Below, piece after piece: positions 12,591-24,845 of a stretch of DNA of 64,000 bases (position 1 is its first letter; the number at the start of each line of letters is the position of its first letter). The stretch is taken from positions 124,001 to 188,000 of the forward strand of contig WHVA01000184.1 of NCBI GenBank assembly GCA_015179125.1. Direction: 5' to 3'. This DNA comes from Gautieria morchelliformis. Taxonomy: Eukaryota > Basidiomycota > Agaricomycetes > Gomphales > Gomphaceae. The notes below the pieces were generated by a model that was not told the DNA's origin, ran no database searches, and worked only from the letters and a program-made list of their open reading frames with translations. The translations under genes and the position numbers were made by a program.

Positions 12591-13391
12591 TCAGGCTGTT
12601 CGGAGAACTAATTTCCATATTTCGACCCCCTCCCACTCGACCCTGTCCCACTTGCATCCAGCCTTGACCATGGCTCTGGACACCTTTTTGTCTGGCACGC
12701 GCTGGACTGAAAAGTCGTCACGGGCTTGTTGAAGCGCATCGTCAGCCATACGTGGATCGCGACGCTCTAGAGCAACGTATATGGGTGGACAAGGTGTGGC
12801 GCTGAGTGTGCGGAGGACACCGAGTAGAGGGCCGACGAGCTGAGGGCTGTAGAGCGTGTCTGCGGTCAGTATGAGGTCGAACGGCGGATGCAGAGTCTCC
12901 GCCGGGGCGTCAGAGTCGCTGTAGTTGTGCGAAGCAATAACTGTGGGATGCGACCACGTCCAATGAGCTGGCTCGACTGTCCAGTCCAGTTCACGAGCCT
13001 GAATGGTACCCGCGTCTGCTGGCAGATTGGGTCTGTTCGAGTCTATGTTTCTCTGGAGGACAGCAGACAACACAGCGCGGGTGTCCGTGGCAACGACATG
13101 CCAGCCGAGGCTGCACAACGCGAGACTGTAACAGAGTGAGGCCAGTCAACGAGAACCTGGCACGACGCACGCCGTGAAGCCAGTGCCGCTCCCGAGCTCT
13201 ATGGCCTTCCGCGTGCCCCGTCGCCTGCCATTGAGCAGGGCGGGGAGTGCCATGGCAAGAGCCTGGCCCGAGAGCCAGACTGCGGTGCCATTGTGGCTGC
13301 CGTCGTCGAGCTGGGCGATGGCAAAGGGTGTGGACTGGAAAGCAAGGGACAACAAGGGGACGTGCTTAGTGAAGTGGGCGGGTTCCAGCAT
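12591..13391 (-). CDS. Nicotinamide N-methyltransferase-like / lysine methyltransferase 16 family protein
   Basis: Two exons. The start is taken at the ATG at 13391 (MLEPAHFTKHVPLL); a GTG further upstream is in frame but unlikely in a eukaryote. Exon 1 has TPFAIAQLDDGSHNGTAVWL, LSGQALAMALPALL and the SAM-binding motif AIELGSGTGFTAC. Exon 2 has LGWHVVATDTRAVLSAVLQ (motif II acidic residue), NIDSN, ELDW, PFDLILTADTLYSPQLVGPL and YVALERRDPRMADDAL, typical of the METTL21/EFM7 (Methyltransf_16) family. These enzymes usually methylate lysines on elongation factors or chaperones; the target here is unknown. The junction near 13.13-13.16 kb could not be joined with a canonical GT..AG pair that keeps frame. 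It points away from the RhoGEF start at 13467, leaving only 75 bp between the two ATGs. Confidence 0.8.
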
Positions 13392-13466
13392 GGAAGCGTG
13401 ATGCACGAGGCGTATATACTTGGGCGCGTAAAGGCTCCATCCGTCTCACTTAGTTTCCCCGCTACC

Positions 13467-16400
13467 ATGAAAGCGCTATTCAACAGGACCTTCAACAGGT
13501 CCAGCTCCCTCAAAGACAAGGATGGCACAGCCGCTGCAACAGCCCACGCCGCTGCCGTCGCCGTCGCCTCCAAGGAAAAAACTGTTTCTTCGCTTTCACC
13601 GTTGCCAGAGTGGCCGCCGCCGTCCCATCGCCCGCCTTCCTCGGTCAGCCAGCCCTCCCTCAAGCCCCTGCCAGATCTGGCTGCACGCCCATTGCCTACT
13701 ATCCAAGATGGGCCGCCGCCAGCTCTGGAAACAGAGTCTGACCCTGGTTCTAACGCACGCGTCAAGTCTCGTGGCGCATCGGCAGGCAGTGGCAGCACAG
13801 ACATTCCGAAGAAGGTCGCCTTTATTTCCCCGCCTTCAACCCCTTCATCACCTCCTGTGCGTTCCGCGGATCCGTCAGATCGCAAAACAGGCTATGGCGC
13901 CTCAGATGCGCCTCTCAAAACCGCCGTTTCGCGTCTGCAGGCATCCCATGGCGCAGATCCTAGAGTCTCCTCCTCTACAGCCACTTCTTCTAAGACAAAC
14001 CTTGGCTCAAACAACAAACTCCCTAACAAGGCCACAGTGACGCGTGGCATCACTACCCCGCCTCATTCACAGCGCACGTTTGCCGACGGTACATCTTCCC
14101 TGCGCTCGGGCAGCCCGTACTCTACACAGAGTGCAAACACCTCCTCCAGAATCTTGGCAACTGCATCCTGGAGCGAGGCCGCCGAAGAGGACCTTGTGAG
14201 CAACCTCGGGCCTCGTGAACGCACCCGCCAAGAGGTGCTCTGGGAAATCGTCGCCAGCGAAGAACGCTATGTTGCCGAGCTCCTCAAACTTAAGGACACC
14301 TTCATTGACCCCCTCCTCCATCCTTACGCCACCTCCCCGATCGCCTCCCCCACCCTTCCCGAAGGGGACGACTACTACGGTCTTCGGTTCGAGACACTTT
14401 CACCTCAAGACTCTGCCGATCACCTTCCAATAGCTGCACGTTTTCTCAGCCCATCCCCTTTCGAAGGAGTACGACCGCCTCCTGCCCAACACGTTGTAGG
14501 CTCCAACACGCCTGTGATTGATGGCGACTCCATGGATTCAGATGAAGAAGACGACCGCATGGGAAAGAGCTATCAGGCGCATGTTCGCGATGCGAATGCC
14601 AAAATTAATCACCCTCGTTCTCCATATCGCGCTCGGAACGGCAGTGGAACAGCAACGCGCAATGGCAAGACCCTACCATTCCCATCCCGCTCCCACCACT
14701 CGCTTCCACCACCTCCTCGCCCGAATCAGAATACCACGTCCACGTCCTCTCTCGGTCGACAGAGCTACATTGGCCCGTCGGCCACTGATGAGAGGAAGAC
14801 AGCAGCAACTCCAACGCAGCGTGTCCTCCGTAAGCTTAAAAAGAGTCAGACGAGTCCGCCGCCAGACGACGCAATCCCTCCGCATCTTCTCCCCGATGAT
14901 CTCCGACGCTGTTTAGAGGTCATTGAGGCTGGCATATTAACCGGGCACCTCGTTCTTTCCGAAGGCCTCAGAAAACGATATGACGAGCAATATCCTCTTG
15001 TGCGCAGCTTGGCGGATGTTTTCGTTACCAACGTGAGTGCACACAGTATCGTGAACTTTAACAGAATTTCATGGTATTGCAGTCGCATATTCTCCGTGAG
15101 TACGCAACATACGTATTGCATCTAGAACGGGCTCTGGAGCAGGTCGACGATGCCTTGTCCCTCGCGAGTGCAACAAAACGACCCAAAAAACAGACAGAGG
15201 CGGAGTGGTTGAAACTTAGCAAATATTTGCAGGTTCGCTTTTCACCATGTCTGTAGATGTCTGTACCAACCTTGTTTCCCATAGCGCTTGGAGGAGTCGG
15301 CCTCAGGCAAGGCCGAGACTGGACTTGCCATTTCCTTATCTAAACCATTCCAGAGGCTGCTAAAGTATCCTCTCCTCTTCCAGAATCTCCTCTTCCACAC
15401 CGACCCATCGACATTTGAATACGAAAGCACACTTCAAATGGTTGCGGAAGTGGAGACGATTGTTCGTTCCATAGAGGATGAGAAGATCCAGAAGGAGGAA
15501 CGCGACCGCACCCGGGACGTGTTTGCGCGTATCGAAGGTCTGGACAAGGTGAAGCAGCTCGCCGTGCCTAAACCAAGTAGACTACTTGTTGAGGAGAAGA
15601 TGGTGAGCGTTAGTGAGCCGGGTCGTGACGCGGCTGCGTCTCCTGTGCCCAAATTGGCCAGCACACCACCCCCTGTGGGTGCGAAGGCGGTCAAGGGCAA
15701 GAGTTCGTTCCGTCGATTGAGCGATGCCCTACAATCCAATGGGCCACCAGCCGTCGGAGGAAGGAAAGACTTGTGGCTTGTGGTGTTTAACGATGTTGTA
15801 CTCCGCTGTCAGCGGACTGGAACCACCAGCCTGCCACTCGCGTCCCCCCCACCAGGTGGCGCGAGGTCTAATTCTTTGCCAGAGCTACCAGGCAAGGCCA
15901 AATATGCCACGACAGGACGAAGAAATTCTCACACAAAGCCAAGGAATCTATACAAGTTTATCAAGATTGAGACTTGGGCTATGATTGCGGATGGAGCTAA
16001 ACCCCGTGCGGGGATCGTGTCTATGGAAGAGTAGGCTTAATTCTGTCATTGTTTTAATCTGTTTTAACACTTTCGCTAGTATATCTCGTTCACGAGCCCT
16101 CGTTACATCCGCCGCTAGTACTCCACCAAACCCCAATTCAGAAGATGATGACCCTATCAACGACTCGGACGACTCTGACCGCAAGAGCAAAATGAGCTTT
16201 TCGTATTGGGGCGCAGATAAGGTTACACTGTCTCACCCTGCCTTGAATCCAAGGGCTCGAATTCCCGTTGGCCGCGGCAATACGCGCGTCAGGGGCGGGG
16301 GCCCCTCCTCTTATACATCTCGCGAATCCTCCGCGAATGCCAAGTTCGGTTCACGCCTCGTCCATGCATCCGATACGTCGAGCCCCACACGGCCCGCCAG

Positions 16401-16677
16401 CCGAAAAGCTGTTACCCCCGCCACCAAGCGGACAAACGTCGCAGCGATTGAGGATGCTAAAGCTACTACTACATCATCATCTAAGCCTGCGTGGGATGGT
16501 AGCACTCGTGCGGTTCCAGCCCCATCTACCACTGGGACGCGGCGTCCACGCAACCTCTCTCAAGGAAGTGGTCAGCCCCCTCGGCTCAGTAAGCTCGCAT
16601 CTCCTGCGCCATCCGAGGACTCGGGGGTTGGACTGTATCGCCAGATGATGGCTCAAGATCCCTCTCTTAACCTTTAA
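13467..16677 (+). CDS. Rho guanine nucleotide exchange factor (DH domain)
   Basis: Activates Rho-family GTPases in polarity and cell wall signalling. The exons 13467-15032, 15083-15232, 15285-16030 and 16080-16677 join in frame to about 1,019 residues. Residues 1 to about 240 are Ser/Pro-rich and disordered. The DH domain begins near 14.2 kb with RQEVLWEIVASEERYVAELL and KLKDTFIDPLL. It is interrupted by a Ser/Pro/His-rich insertion (about 14.4-14.87 kb), then resumes with DDLRRCLEVIEAGILTGHLV, SHILREYATYVLHLERALEQ and the conserved helix SKPFQRLLKYPLLFQNLL. A PH-like strand pair follows (DLWLVVFNDVVLRCQRTG and NLYKFIKIETWAMI). The acidic/Ser-rich C-terminal tail contains KMSFSYWGADKVTL. The start is the first ATG with the MKALFNRTFNRSSSLKD sequence. 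Splitting of the DH domain by a low-complexity insertion is unusual but in frame. Confidence 0.88.
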
Positions 16678-17034
16678 GCCTCTAGATTTCCCAACAGCTG
16701 TGGCATGGCTGCCGCCTTTTCTCATTTCTCAGCATCTACTACATGGGGTCAGCTTTTGTCACTATTCACACATTCTCTCATCTCGCCTCGTCTTGCTTCC
16801 ATGGCTATGTGTTTCGTTTCGATTCCCACACCCTTCCATGCTCCTCTTTCCACGTTGACGTTATACACTACCCCCACAAAATCAATACCTTGCCACTCCT
16901 TGATCACCAGTTATACCAACATACATTAGTCTTCACTATTTCACACTTAAGAGGACACGCGAACATTACGAAACCAATTCTTCTATTTGACTTAGACCAT
17001 GGTTGTACTAGTACGATTTATAACAAACCCTCTT
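16678..17034 (+). other. Convergent 3' region between the RhoGEF and asparagine synthetase
   Basis: About 357 bp between two facing stop codons. It is pyrimidine-rich on the + strand and shows no conserved reading frame. It presumably holds both 3' untranslated regions. Confidence 0.5.
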
Positions 17035-19322
17035 TTATGCCTGAACTTCACTGTATGCTGCTTGGTGGATGCTGACACTTCGACCACTGGGATCTGAAGC
17101 ACAGCCCCAATCGCCACGGGGAATCCAACGAACAGCAGTGCTGGCGGCAGTCTCAGAAGGATACAGTCCTGTATGTCGAGTTGAGTAAATGTGGGGAACA
17201 AAAACATGGTTGAGAAGGCACCCTACCCTGAAATATTTCACGGATAAAATAGGCCTCTTTCGTGTCTGGCGTATCATCTGGGAATGTTCCCTTGCGTCTC
17301 GCAAACGCCTCGTCCGAAACAACACTAGCAGCGTGGTCCTTCACGCTACGTATGTCATATGTTAGATGAAGGGTCGGCGCCCTGATATCGGGCTCACCCG
17401 TCAATCCATGAATACCCAACGCCATCCGAGAACTGTTCCTTTTGACGCCACAAAATAGAACGTGGAAGGTAGGGCTAAAGAGGCGAGTGAGCGACGACAA
17501 AATCCTACATGCATGGGATGAAGTCGCACCTTGCCCTCTGGAGATACATCAAAGGCCTTGCGTAGTATGTACTGTAACGGTACTCCGTGTCAGCTGGAGT
17601 CCCTGGCATGTGAGTTGTACTTACTTTCTCCATTATGGGGCGCCCATCTTCATCAGTCCTTTGATCTGCGCCCTTGCTGAACATCTTTGCTTGTGGATCA
17701 AGGCTCATGGCAACTTCTAAAAATGCCCTGTCCAAGAACGGAACTCGGGCCTCAAGCCCCCACGCCATTGTAGACCTACATGCTGTGAACACTAGCCTGG
17801 CAAATCGACTCGTGCTCACTTATTGGCTCGCAAGCAGTCGGCAGTATGCAAGTTCTTCACGCGCTTTACACATTCTTGGTGAAAGGAGGTAGCATCCGGC
17901 GCAGCATGGAAGTACAAATAGCCTGATAATGCAGATGACGTTACAATAGCATTGCGCACTTACCTTTCCAGTGAATTATTTGACGTACCACCGAAAATTT
18001 CGTCGCTTCCTTCGCCACTCAGAACCATCTTCACGCCCATGGCCTTGACCTTGCGGCTGAGAAGATACATCGGCGTACTTGCACGGACTGTCGTCACATC
18101 ATATGTTTCCAAGTGATAGATGACATCCGGTATGGCATCCAAACCCTCCTGCACAGTGAAAACGTACTCGTGGTGGACTGTGCCCAAGTAGGCGGCAACT
18201 TTCCGTGCCGCCAAAAGATCCGGAGCGTGCGGCAGACCAATTGAAAAGGAGTGTAATTGGGGCCACGAGCCAATGGTAACTGAAATGACAAAAAAAGTTG
18301 GCATCGGGGCAAAGGGAACAGATGACTGCTACTAGCCAGCCTCTGTGATGGGATATTCGGAGGGCGTCGGAGGACCACTTAGCTGTGTTTGAGCAAGTCG
18401 CTTTTGTCTAGCCTCATATTGCACCTGTGCCACCTTCTCTGTCTCTCGCGCTGCAACAGCGGCTATCAAACTGCTGTCTAAACCACCGCTGAGTAGAACA
18501 CCGTAAGGCACTTCGCTCATAAGCCGTTTTCGTACCGCTGCTTCTAAGGCTTTCCTTATTAGTTCCAAGTCTACAGGCATTGTTGGCGGTGGTACATCCT
18601 CTTTGTCGCCATTCCACCAAGAGGGGCGATAATAACGCTCAGTCTTTTGGGTACGACTATCGTATACGTGGCCCGGAGGAAACAGGATGATCTTATCACA
18701 ATCGTCGGCGAGTGCCTTGAGCTCAGAGGCAAAGTACACCACACCAGGTGTCTTTGAGCTCCAACCTTGGTACAAGGTGGTGATTCCAACAGGATCTCGT
18801 GCAGCGATGATGCGGGGGGGGTTGATCCTCTCATCAAGAAGCACGAAAGAAAACATGCCATCAAGCATCCCAACTAGTTCCGTGTCGTACTTTTCATACT
18901 ATGTGACACATTTGATGATGAGGACGGTGCAGTAATCTAAGCGGGGTGACTCACAAGGTGCAGAATGACTTCGCAATCTGAATGTGTCTTGAATTTGGCG
19001 CTTGGCTGGACGAGGGCCCGTAAAGATATATGATTGTAAATTTCGCCATTCACTGCGAGAATTAGCGTCTTATCCTCGCTGAAGAGAGGCTGGGCGCCAC
19101 TGTCTTTGCAAATTATCACTATCGTGACCAAGAGGTCCAATATAGTGAAAACTGACCGACACCAACGATTGCCAGCCGCTCGTGCACGAGAATACTTTGC
19201 TGCCCGACATAGCAGCCGGACCAATCAGGCCCCCTGTGCCGTAGTCGTTTGGACAACGCGATTGCCCTCGGACGAGATGCAGAAGGGTTTTCAACGCCAT
19301 GAATAGCAAAAATTCCACACAT
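17035..19322 (-). CDS. asn1: Asparagine synthetase (glutamine-hydrolysing)
   Basis: Converts aspartate, glutamine and ATP to asparagine in the cytosol. The ATG at 19322 gives MCGIFAIHG, so Cys2 is the class II amidotransferase nucleophile after removal of Met. The glutaminase domain continues with [48 protein letters not shown] and IYNH. The synthetase domain (from about 18.87 kb) holds [27 protein letters not shown], the ATP pyrophosphatase loop [13 protein letters not shown] (SGGLDSS), and [13 protein letters not shown]. The C terminus has [44 protein letters not shown] and [16 protein letters not shown], with the stop at 17035-17037. At least seven short introns interrupt it. All motifs expected for activity are visible. 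Confidence 0.95.
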
Positions 19323-20098
19323 CCTGAAAGTACGAAAAAGCAAAATTTGTTGAGGTAAGTTGACTCACGGCGGGGACGGAAACTCTCAGCTACGGTACAG
19401 ACGAAAAGCTTGTCTGAAACTTGAAGAGTGATCGGCGCCTAATGATCTAGAAATGACTCGCCTTGTTATCTAGCCGAATCTAGGGCAATAATTGCCTCCG
19501 CCGCATGCACTCGCACACGCGTGAGGCAAACAGACCTGCAACCTCGCGAATAATCGACCTTGCTTCCATATGCTCGAGGACGAGGTCGCGTGGGGCGAAC
19601 GCGTTCAATGGCACGTGATGATTTCAGCCACGCGTTCATTTTCTTCTGCACCAGACCACACCGAGGCCAGCGTTGGCTGGAGTTGTTTCCCAACTCAACG
19701 GTCAAGTTCCCTCACATCGCAATATGCTGGTTCAGATCCATTCTGGCAACACTACAACAGACCATGTCACAAAAGGGGGCGCAGGCTAAACCAATTTGGG
19801 AAGTAAGCTTGTGGCAACACCTTCGAGGAACGCGGCTGTGAGAGCTAAGACGGTAGTCCTGAGCAAAAGGTATAGCCTGGTCGCGTGACTTTGTCTTGCC
19901 ATGATTTTCCGCCCAACGCTGATCCTTTTCCTTCGTCTAAGTACAACAGTAAGTATAAGTATATGGCATCAGATCTTTATACGAAGTCACTAAATTTATA
20001 TCGGCCGAATACGCACAACGGCAGCGTTCCCGTTTACGCACAACTTTTCAGTCTCCGCCACGTTCCACCGAGGCACGTCTTGTTCATAGCGGCAAACT
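19323..20098 (+). promoter_or_regulatory. Divergent promoter region of asparagine synthetase and PI synthase
   Basis: About 776 bp between two ATGs facing away from each other, with no conserved reading frame. On the minus strand a likely 5' UTR intron runs from a GTGAGT donor (rc, near 19367) to a TTTCAG acceptor just before the asparagine synthetase ATG. A CACGTG E-box core lies near 19613. Confidence 0.45.
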
Positions 20099-21123
20099 AT
20101 GGTGAATCCCACACAAAACACTGTCAGAAGGAGGAGAAACTCTATTGAAGTGGTTGACAAAAAGCATGCCCTGGACCTCGCAACGGCCCAGTCGTACTCG
20201 GAGAATGTGTTTCTCTTCATCCCTAATCTCATTGGTAGGCTCTCTTGTCTTGTTCTCGTCCATCGTTGGCTTTAATGTCCTTGTTTTTGCCAGGGTACAC
20301 CCGTATCGTTCTTGCTGGCTTATCCCTACATTTCATGGGCTATCACCCAAAATACTGTACACTCCTATATAGTGTCTCGTGCCTGCTCGATGCCGTTGAT
20401 GGCCATGCCGCCAGGGCTTTTGGACAGACTTCCAAGTTCGGCGCGGTATTAGACATGGTTACGGATCGGTTTGCAGTTCACATCTTGAAAGGTGCACCGA
20501 ACTGACATGTGTCCAGATGTACTACGTCTTGCCTACTTTGCTTCCTCTCCTCAGCCTATCCCTCATACGCTACCCTCTTTCAATTTCTTATTACTCTTGA
20601 CTTTAGCAGTCACTACATGCACATGTATAGGTGAGCGCTGAGCGCCATAGAGTTCCACCTGGGCAGCTTCTGACGTGTTGGCAGTTCCTTGGTTACCGGC
20701 TCACGAAGCCATAAAGCTGTAACAAGTGAGGTTAGCCGGATATTACGGTTTTACTACGAGGACCCTGTGCGTGCTGCCTCCCGCTCGCGCTCCACCCTCT
20801 GCCCACCATGCTTACTCGAATTGCATCAGCTCAAGCTGTTTTTCATCTGTGCATGCAACGAATTATTCTTCGTTGCGTTGTATTTGATGAAGTGGGATTT
20901 CTCACCTATCGGGCTCAAAGTCACTACCCCTTTGCCTTTTGATCTACATCTATGGCTAGCGCGGTTGACCTGGGCGCAGCTACTGGCATGCACAACAGCC
21001 CCGATTTGCTTATTGAAGAACGTCATCAACTTTGTTCAACTATGGAAGGCGAGTAAAATTCTAGTAGGCGTGGATTTAGCAGAGAGGGCGATCGAAAGGG
21101 AGAGAACAAAACGGTCATCATAA
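20099..21123 (+). CDS. pis1: CDP-diacylglycerol-inositol 3-phosphatidyltransferase (PI synthase)
   Basis: Makes phosphatidylinositol from CDP-DAG and inositol in the ER membrane. The five exons 20099-20234, 20294-20468, 20517-20630, 20685-20766 and 20830-21123 join in frame to about 266 residues. The N terminus MVNPTQNTVRRRRNSIEVV leads to ENVFLFIPNLIGYTRIVLAG, the first membrane helix. The CDP-alcohol phosphotransferase signature DG(x2)AR(x8)G(x3)D(x3)D is complete in LLDAVDGHAARAFGQTSKFG and AVLDMVTDR. Further family motifs are LDFSSHYMHMYSSLVTGSRS and CNELFFVALYLMKWD. The C terminus has LARLTWAQLLACTTAPICLL, KNVINFVQLWKAS and a basic tail. Slightly longer than the yeast enzyme (220 residues). 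The next gene starts 83 bp downstream in the same direction. Confidence 0.93.
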
Positions 21124-21206
21124 TTAGAGATCATGAAGCCCGGCCGGCGCTAGATTAGTTTCCCTCTAATACATAAGATTTGGAGACGCGCACCTTGCGA
21201 CGTGGG

Positions 21207-24200
21207 ATGCGGTCTCAAGCCTTATTTCGTCGTAGTAAATCTGTCTTGAGGACCCGACCACATCCACATACCTTGACTCCTTGTTCTGTCTTCGCCACTG
21301 GCTCACGAAAATCTTTGTATTCCCCGCCAGCTTTCCATGGCCGTGTACGCTGCCTGTCTTCCACCACGCCACCGCCGTCAGACTCTACACCACCACCAGA
21401 GGAATTGGATGATCCCAAGCCTAAGCCTCGAGGGCGTTCCAAGCGTTCACAGGAAAAATCGGAGAATGCTGCGTTACCCCCCAACTTGAACATTTTGTGG
21501 CCATTTGACGGCGCTCACACGCCTCTGCCATCTGCTCTACCCCCTCCTGAACTTCTTCAGGAGGCTCTCAATAATCTGTTAATTACCCTCCATCCTCAGA
21601 CACAACATAGAGCTACGTATAGCACGCAAAATGGTTCTCCGGTTGAGCCCACTCTTGCCCTTTACTGTCCCATTGAGGGCGGTGAATACGTTCTTGATGA
21701 AACTGTGCGTGAATTAGCACGACGAATGCGAGCAGACGTTGTAGTCTTGGATACCATCGAGATCGCGGCAGGCGAATGGGGTGTATTTGGCAAAGGTACA
21801 AACGCACGCTAGTTTGTTGTATGCAAAGCTGACGAACATACAATAGCCGCAACCGCGATTCAACTTCCTGAAAACCCTTTACATTTTGCTTCATCCTTTG
21901 CTTCGTCCCCGCCCTCATCGCCCTCATCACCTGTAGCAGTCGAACAAGATGCAGACGAGTCAGACGACAGTAACAGTGGCCCGCACATCATTCTGAGTGC
22001 TTCACAGCCCTTCCCCTTTTCACAGCTGGGTATTCCCATTGCTCGTCCGTCGCGTGCCAACATTGTCCTCTCACGGCGTACTCCACCTTCCAAGGCAAAG
22101 GCCTTTTTCGATGACATCGTCAATATGGCTCCTCCAACAGCAAGTGAGACCACCAAAGACGCGTCATCTTCTTCCCCGACATCCCCTCCACGGATCATCT
22201 ATATCCGAGACTATCCTACACTGGCTCCTTCATTACCTACTTGGTATTCATCGCTGGTAGCGTCTGTACGCAGCTATCGTCAAGGACCCCTGGCTCGGCC
22301 AACCTCGCCGATTATGAACCCTACTACCATCATCTTTGGAATTACACCCCCCATTGTTCCACCCTCGCATTCATCTTCAACTGGTTCGAGGGCCCCTTCT
22401 GGCCTCTTGCACTTCCTCCTGAATCGCCAGCCCCCTGGCACGGCCAGCCGTAGAAATGATCATAGTAAATCCTCGGATTCTTGGGACGAGAGTGAAAGTG
22501 CACAAAACGCTCGGGAGCGACGCCTCAGAGAACGATTGCGCCATTGGGAGAATGGTGATCCTAGTTTTTTCGAGGAACTGCCAGAAGTACCTCTCCCATC
22601 CGAACGTGGCGGTGATTCACCTGCGCCCGGAACGGGAATCATAATTGCTGGTCCGAGTGGTCAGGCATTTGGGTCGGGCATCGTGGCCTCAAGGAATAGC
22701 GAGCCCCCAAAAGGTGATGAGAGTAACCCATACTTCCGTCTTTCAGTCGTTGTCCCCCGTTCTAGAGAAGCGACTCAAGAAAAGGAATGTCGTATCGCGC
22801 GGCGGCGACATATAAACGAACTTGTTGTACGTATGGCCGTTGGCAGCGTTGGCGGCATTCTATCGGAACAGTTTGAGGCGTCCATTCACCCTCCTAATAG
22901 CGAGGAACCCAGCGTATCTGGGGAGATGGCACAGTCAATAGAAACTTTAAATAATCCGGAGGTGACTGGACACCAGAAAAATGCGATGTCAGACATTATC
23001 CGGGCAAAGGCTGGCCATAGCGCTCTCGGTGGCGGCACCCGTGACATGTGGGAAGAATGGAGCCAACGTATCGAGGTTTGGACCACAGTGAAGGAGATCG
23101 CTGATCGCGCTGTTGGCAGCGTAGTGGCTTCATTAGTGGACAGCAACCCCGATGATATCGCTGGAAATGGACACTCGTTAGATCCAACACCGATTCCTTG
23201 GTCTGCTGTCCAATCGGCTTGGAATTCCCAACGAAATTCGAGAAACTCTCGCCGCGCATGGATTGAAGAGGCCTCCGGGCGGACGACTCAGCGCGAAGAA
23301 ACAGAGAAAGACACAGGAAGCGCCAAGGAACCCGAAGTTGACGAAGTCATCGAACGAGTTAAACACGATCCCGATCTGGACCAACATGAGACCCGTTTGC
23401 TGGGTTGTATTGTGGACTCCGGTGAGCCCACCATAGATTGGGTCTCAGAGTATCTTCACAGCTGATTCATTTACTAGCCTCGATGTCCACAACGTTTAAT
23501 CAAGTCCACCTTCCACCACACACGATTGACTCTGTACGGACTTTGGTCTCCCTTCCTCTTCTTCATCCCCTTGCATTTTCCCACGGCATTTTGAAGCAAC
23601 ATACCATGACTGGAGCATTGCTCTTTGGCCCTCCGGGAACGGGGAAGACGCTTGTCGTCCGTGCGTTAGCCAAAGAAAGTGGCGCAAGAATGCTCATCAT
23701 TAAGCCTTCTGATGTCATGGACATGGTGAGTAACGCGTTCTCTGTCTGGTAATGTACAGAGGTCAACCCTGTCACATGACAGTATGTGGGCGAAGGAGAG
23801 AAGTTGGTTCGTTCTGTGTTCTCCTTGGCCAGGAGATTATCCCCTTGCGTTGTATTTCTGGATGAACTGGACGCCCTATTCGGTGCACGTGTCTCAGCCA
23901 GAGAATCGGGAGGTGCCATTGCACATCGTGGCGTTATCACGGAGTTCATGCAGGAGATGGATGGGCTGAAGACGTCCAGGGATGCCAATGTGATCGTTAT
24001 TGGTGCGACAAACAGGTGTGTCTGCCAATGTGACAAATATAACTTTAGCACCTAATTGGTTTATTAGGCCCTTTGACTTGGATGATGCCGTTTTGCGACG
24101 TCTTCCCCGCCGACTTTTGATCGACCTTCCGGGCCAGAAGGAACGCGAAGGTACAATATTTCATCTAGGTCCCCTTCAGTGCTAAGCACGATGGATTATA

Positions 24201-24784
24201 TTATCAGAAATCCTGAAGATTCTGTTACACGACGAAACCCTGGCTGCTGAAGTAGAACTCGAATACCTAGCCAGACGCACTGAAAGTTTCTCTGGTTCTG
24301 ACCTGAAGCGTATGTTGTATTCCCGGCTATGCATGACGTAACCTTAACACTCTGCTTAGATTTGTGTGTGTCTGCGGCCTTAGACGCAGTCAAGGAACGA
24401 GTAACGTTACCGTGGAACGTTCCGCGCGCGAAGGCTGACTCTCAGCAAGCGTCGACATACATTATTTCTGCAACATCAACCGCTCAGGAACCATCTGGGA
24501 CTACTGCCACAGGATCGGACACTGACACACAATCACCCACCCCTTCAGCACCACCTCCCCCATTACGTATTCTTTCCATGTCGAATTTCACTAAGGCTCT
24601 TAGCGAGATCACGCCTTCTGCTTCAGAATCACTTGGCACATTAGCTGATCTACGAAAATGGAATGAAGAATTTGGTGAAGGCGGGAGACAACGTAAACGG
24701 ATGATGTGGGGAGGTCGGTTCGGATTTTCTGACCAACGACCAAAAGGTGGAGGCAAGGTGGGCAGTGTCAGCCCGCTCGGTTGA
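21207..24784 (+). CDS. AAA ATPase with long N-terminal region and likely mitochondrial targeting sequence (Msp1/ATAD1-like AAA domain)
   Basis: The start at 21207 gives MRSQALFRRSKSVLRTRPHP, rich in Arg and Ser with no acidic residues, as in mitochondrial presequences. A long N-terminal part follows with YCPIEGGEYVLDETVRELAR and RRMRADVVVLDTIEIAAGEW, a linker with PRIIYIRDYPTL, and an acidic/Ser-rich stretch to about 23.4 kb. The AAA module is at the C terminus: LLFGPPGTGKTLVVRALAKE (Walker A, 23626-23649), YVGEGEKLVRSVFSLAR, VVFLDELDALFGARV (Walker B), VIVIGATNR (sensor 1), the RRLPRRLLIDLP arginine finger region, and FSGSDLKHLCVSAALDAVKE. The tail ALSEITPSASESLGTLADLR and RKWNEEFGE fits the Msp1/ATAD1/spastin group. 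Function is inferred to be mitochondrial protein quality control, but the long N-terminal region differs from Msp1 itself. The stop lies 61 bp from the convergent Nse1 stop. Confidence 0.85.
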
Positions 24785-24845
24785 TATAGATGAATATAAC
24801 AGTAATAATACACTGATCCCTTTGCATTCCGAGAAACTGGAAAGT

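Noticed and set aside
19361-19367. TGACTCA, a perfect Gcn4/Cpc1-type site, 40 bp upstream of asparagine synthetase
   Set aside because: On the coding strand it is part of GTGAGTCA, which looks like the donor of a 5' UTR intron ending in TTTCAG just before the ATG. Regulation by Gcn4 would make sense, but the sequence has a simpler explanation.
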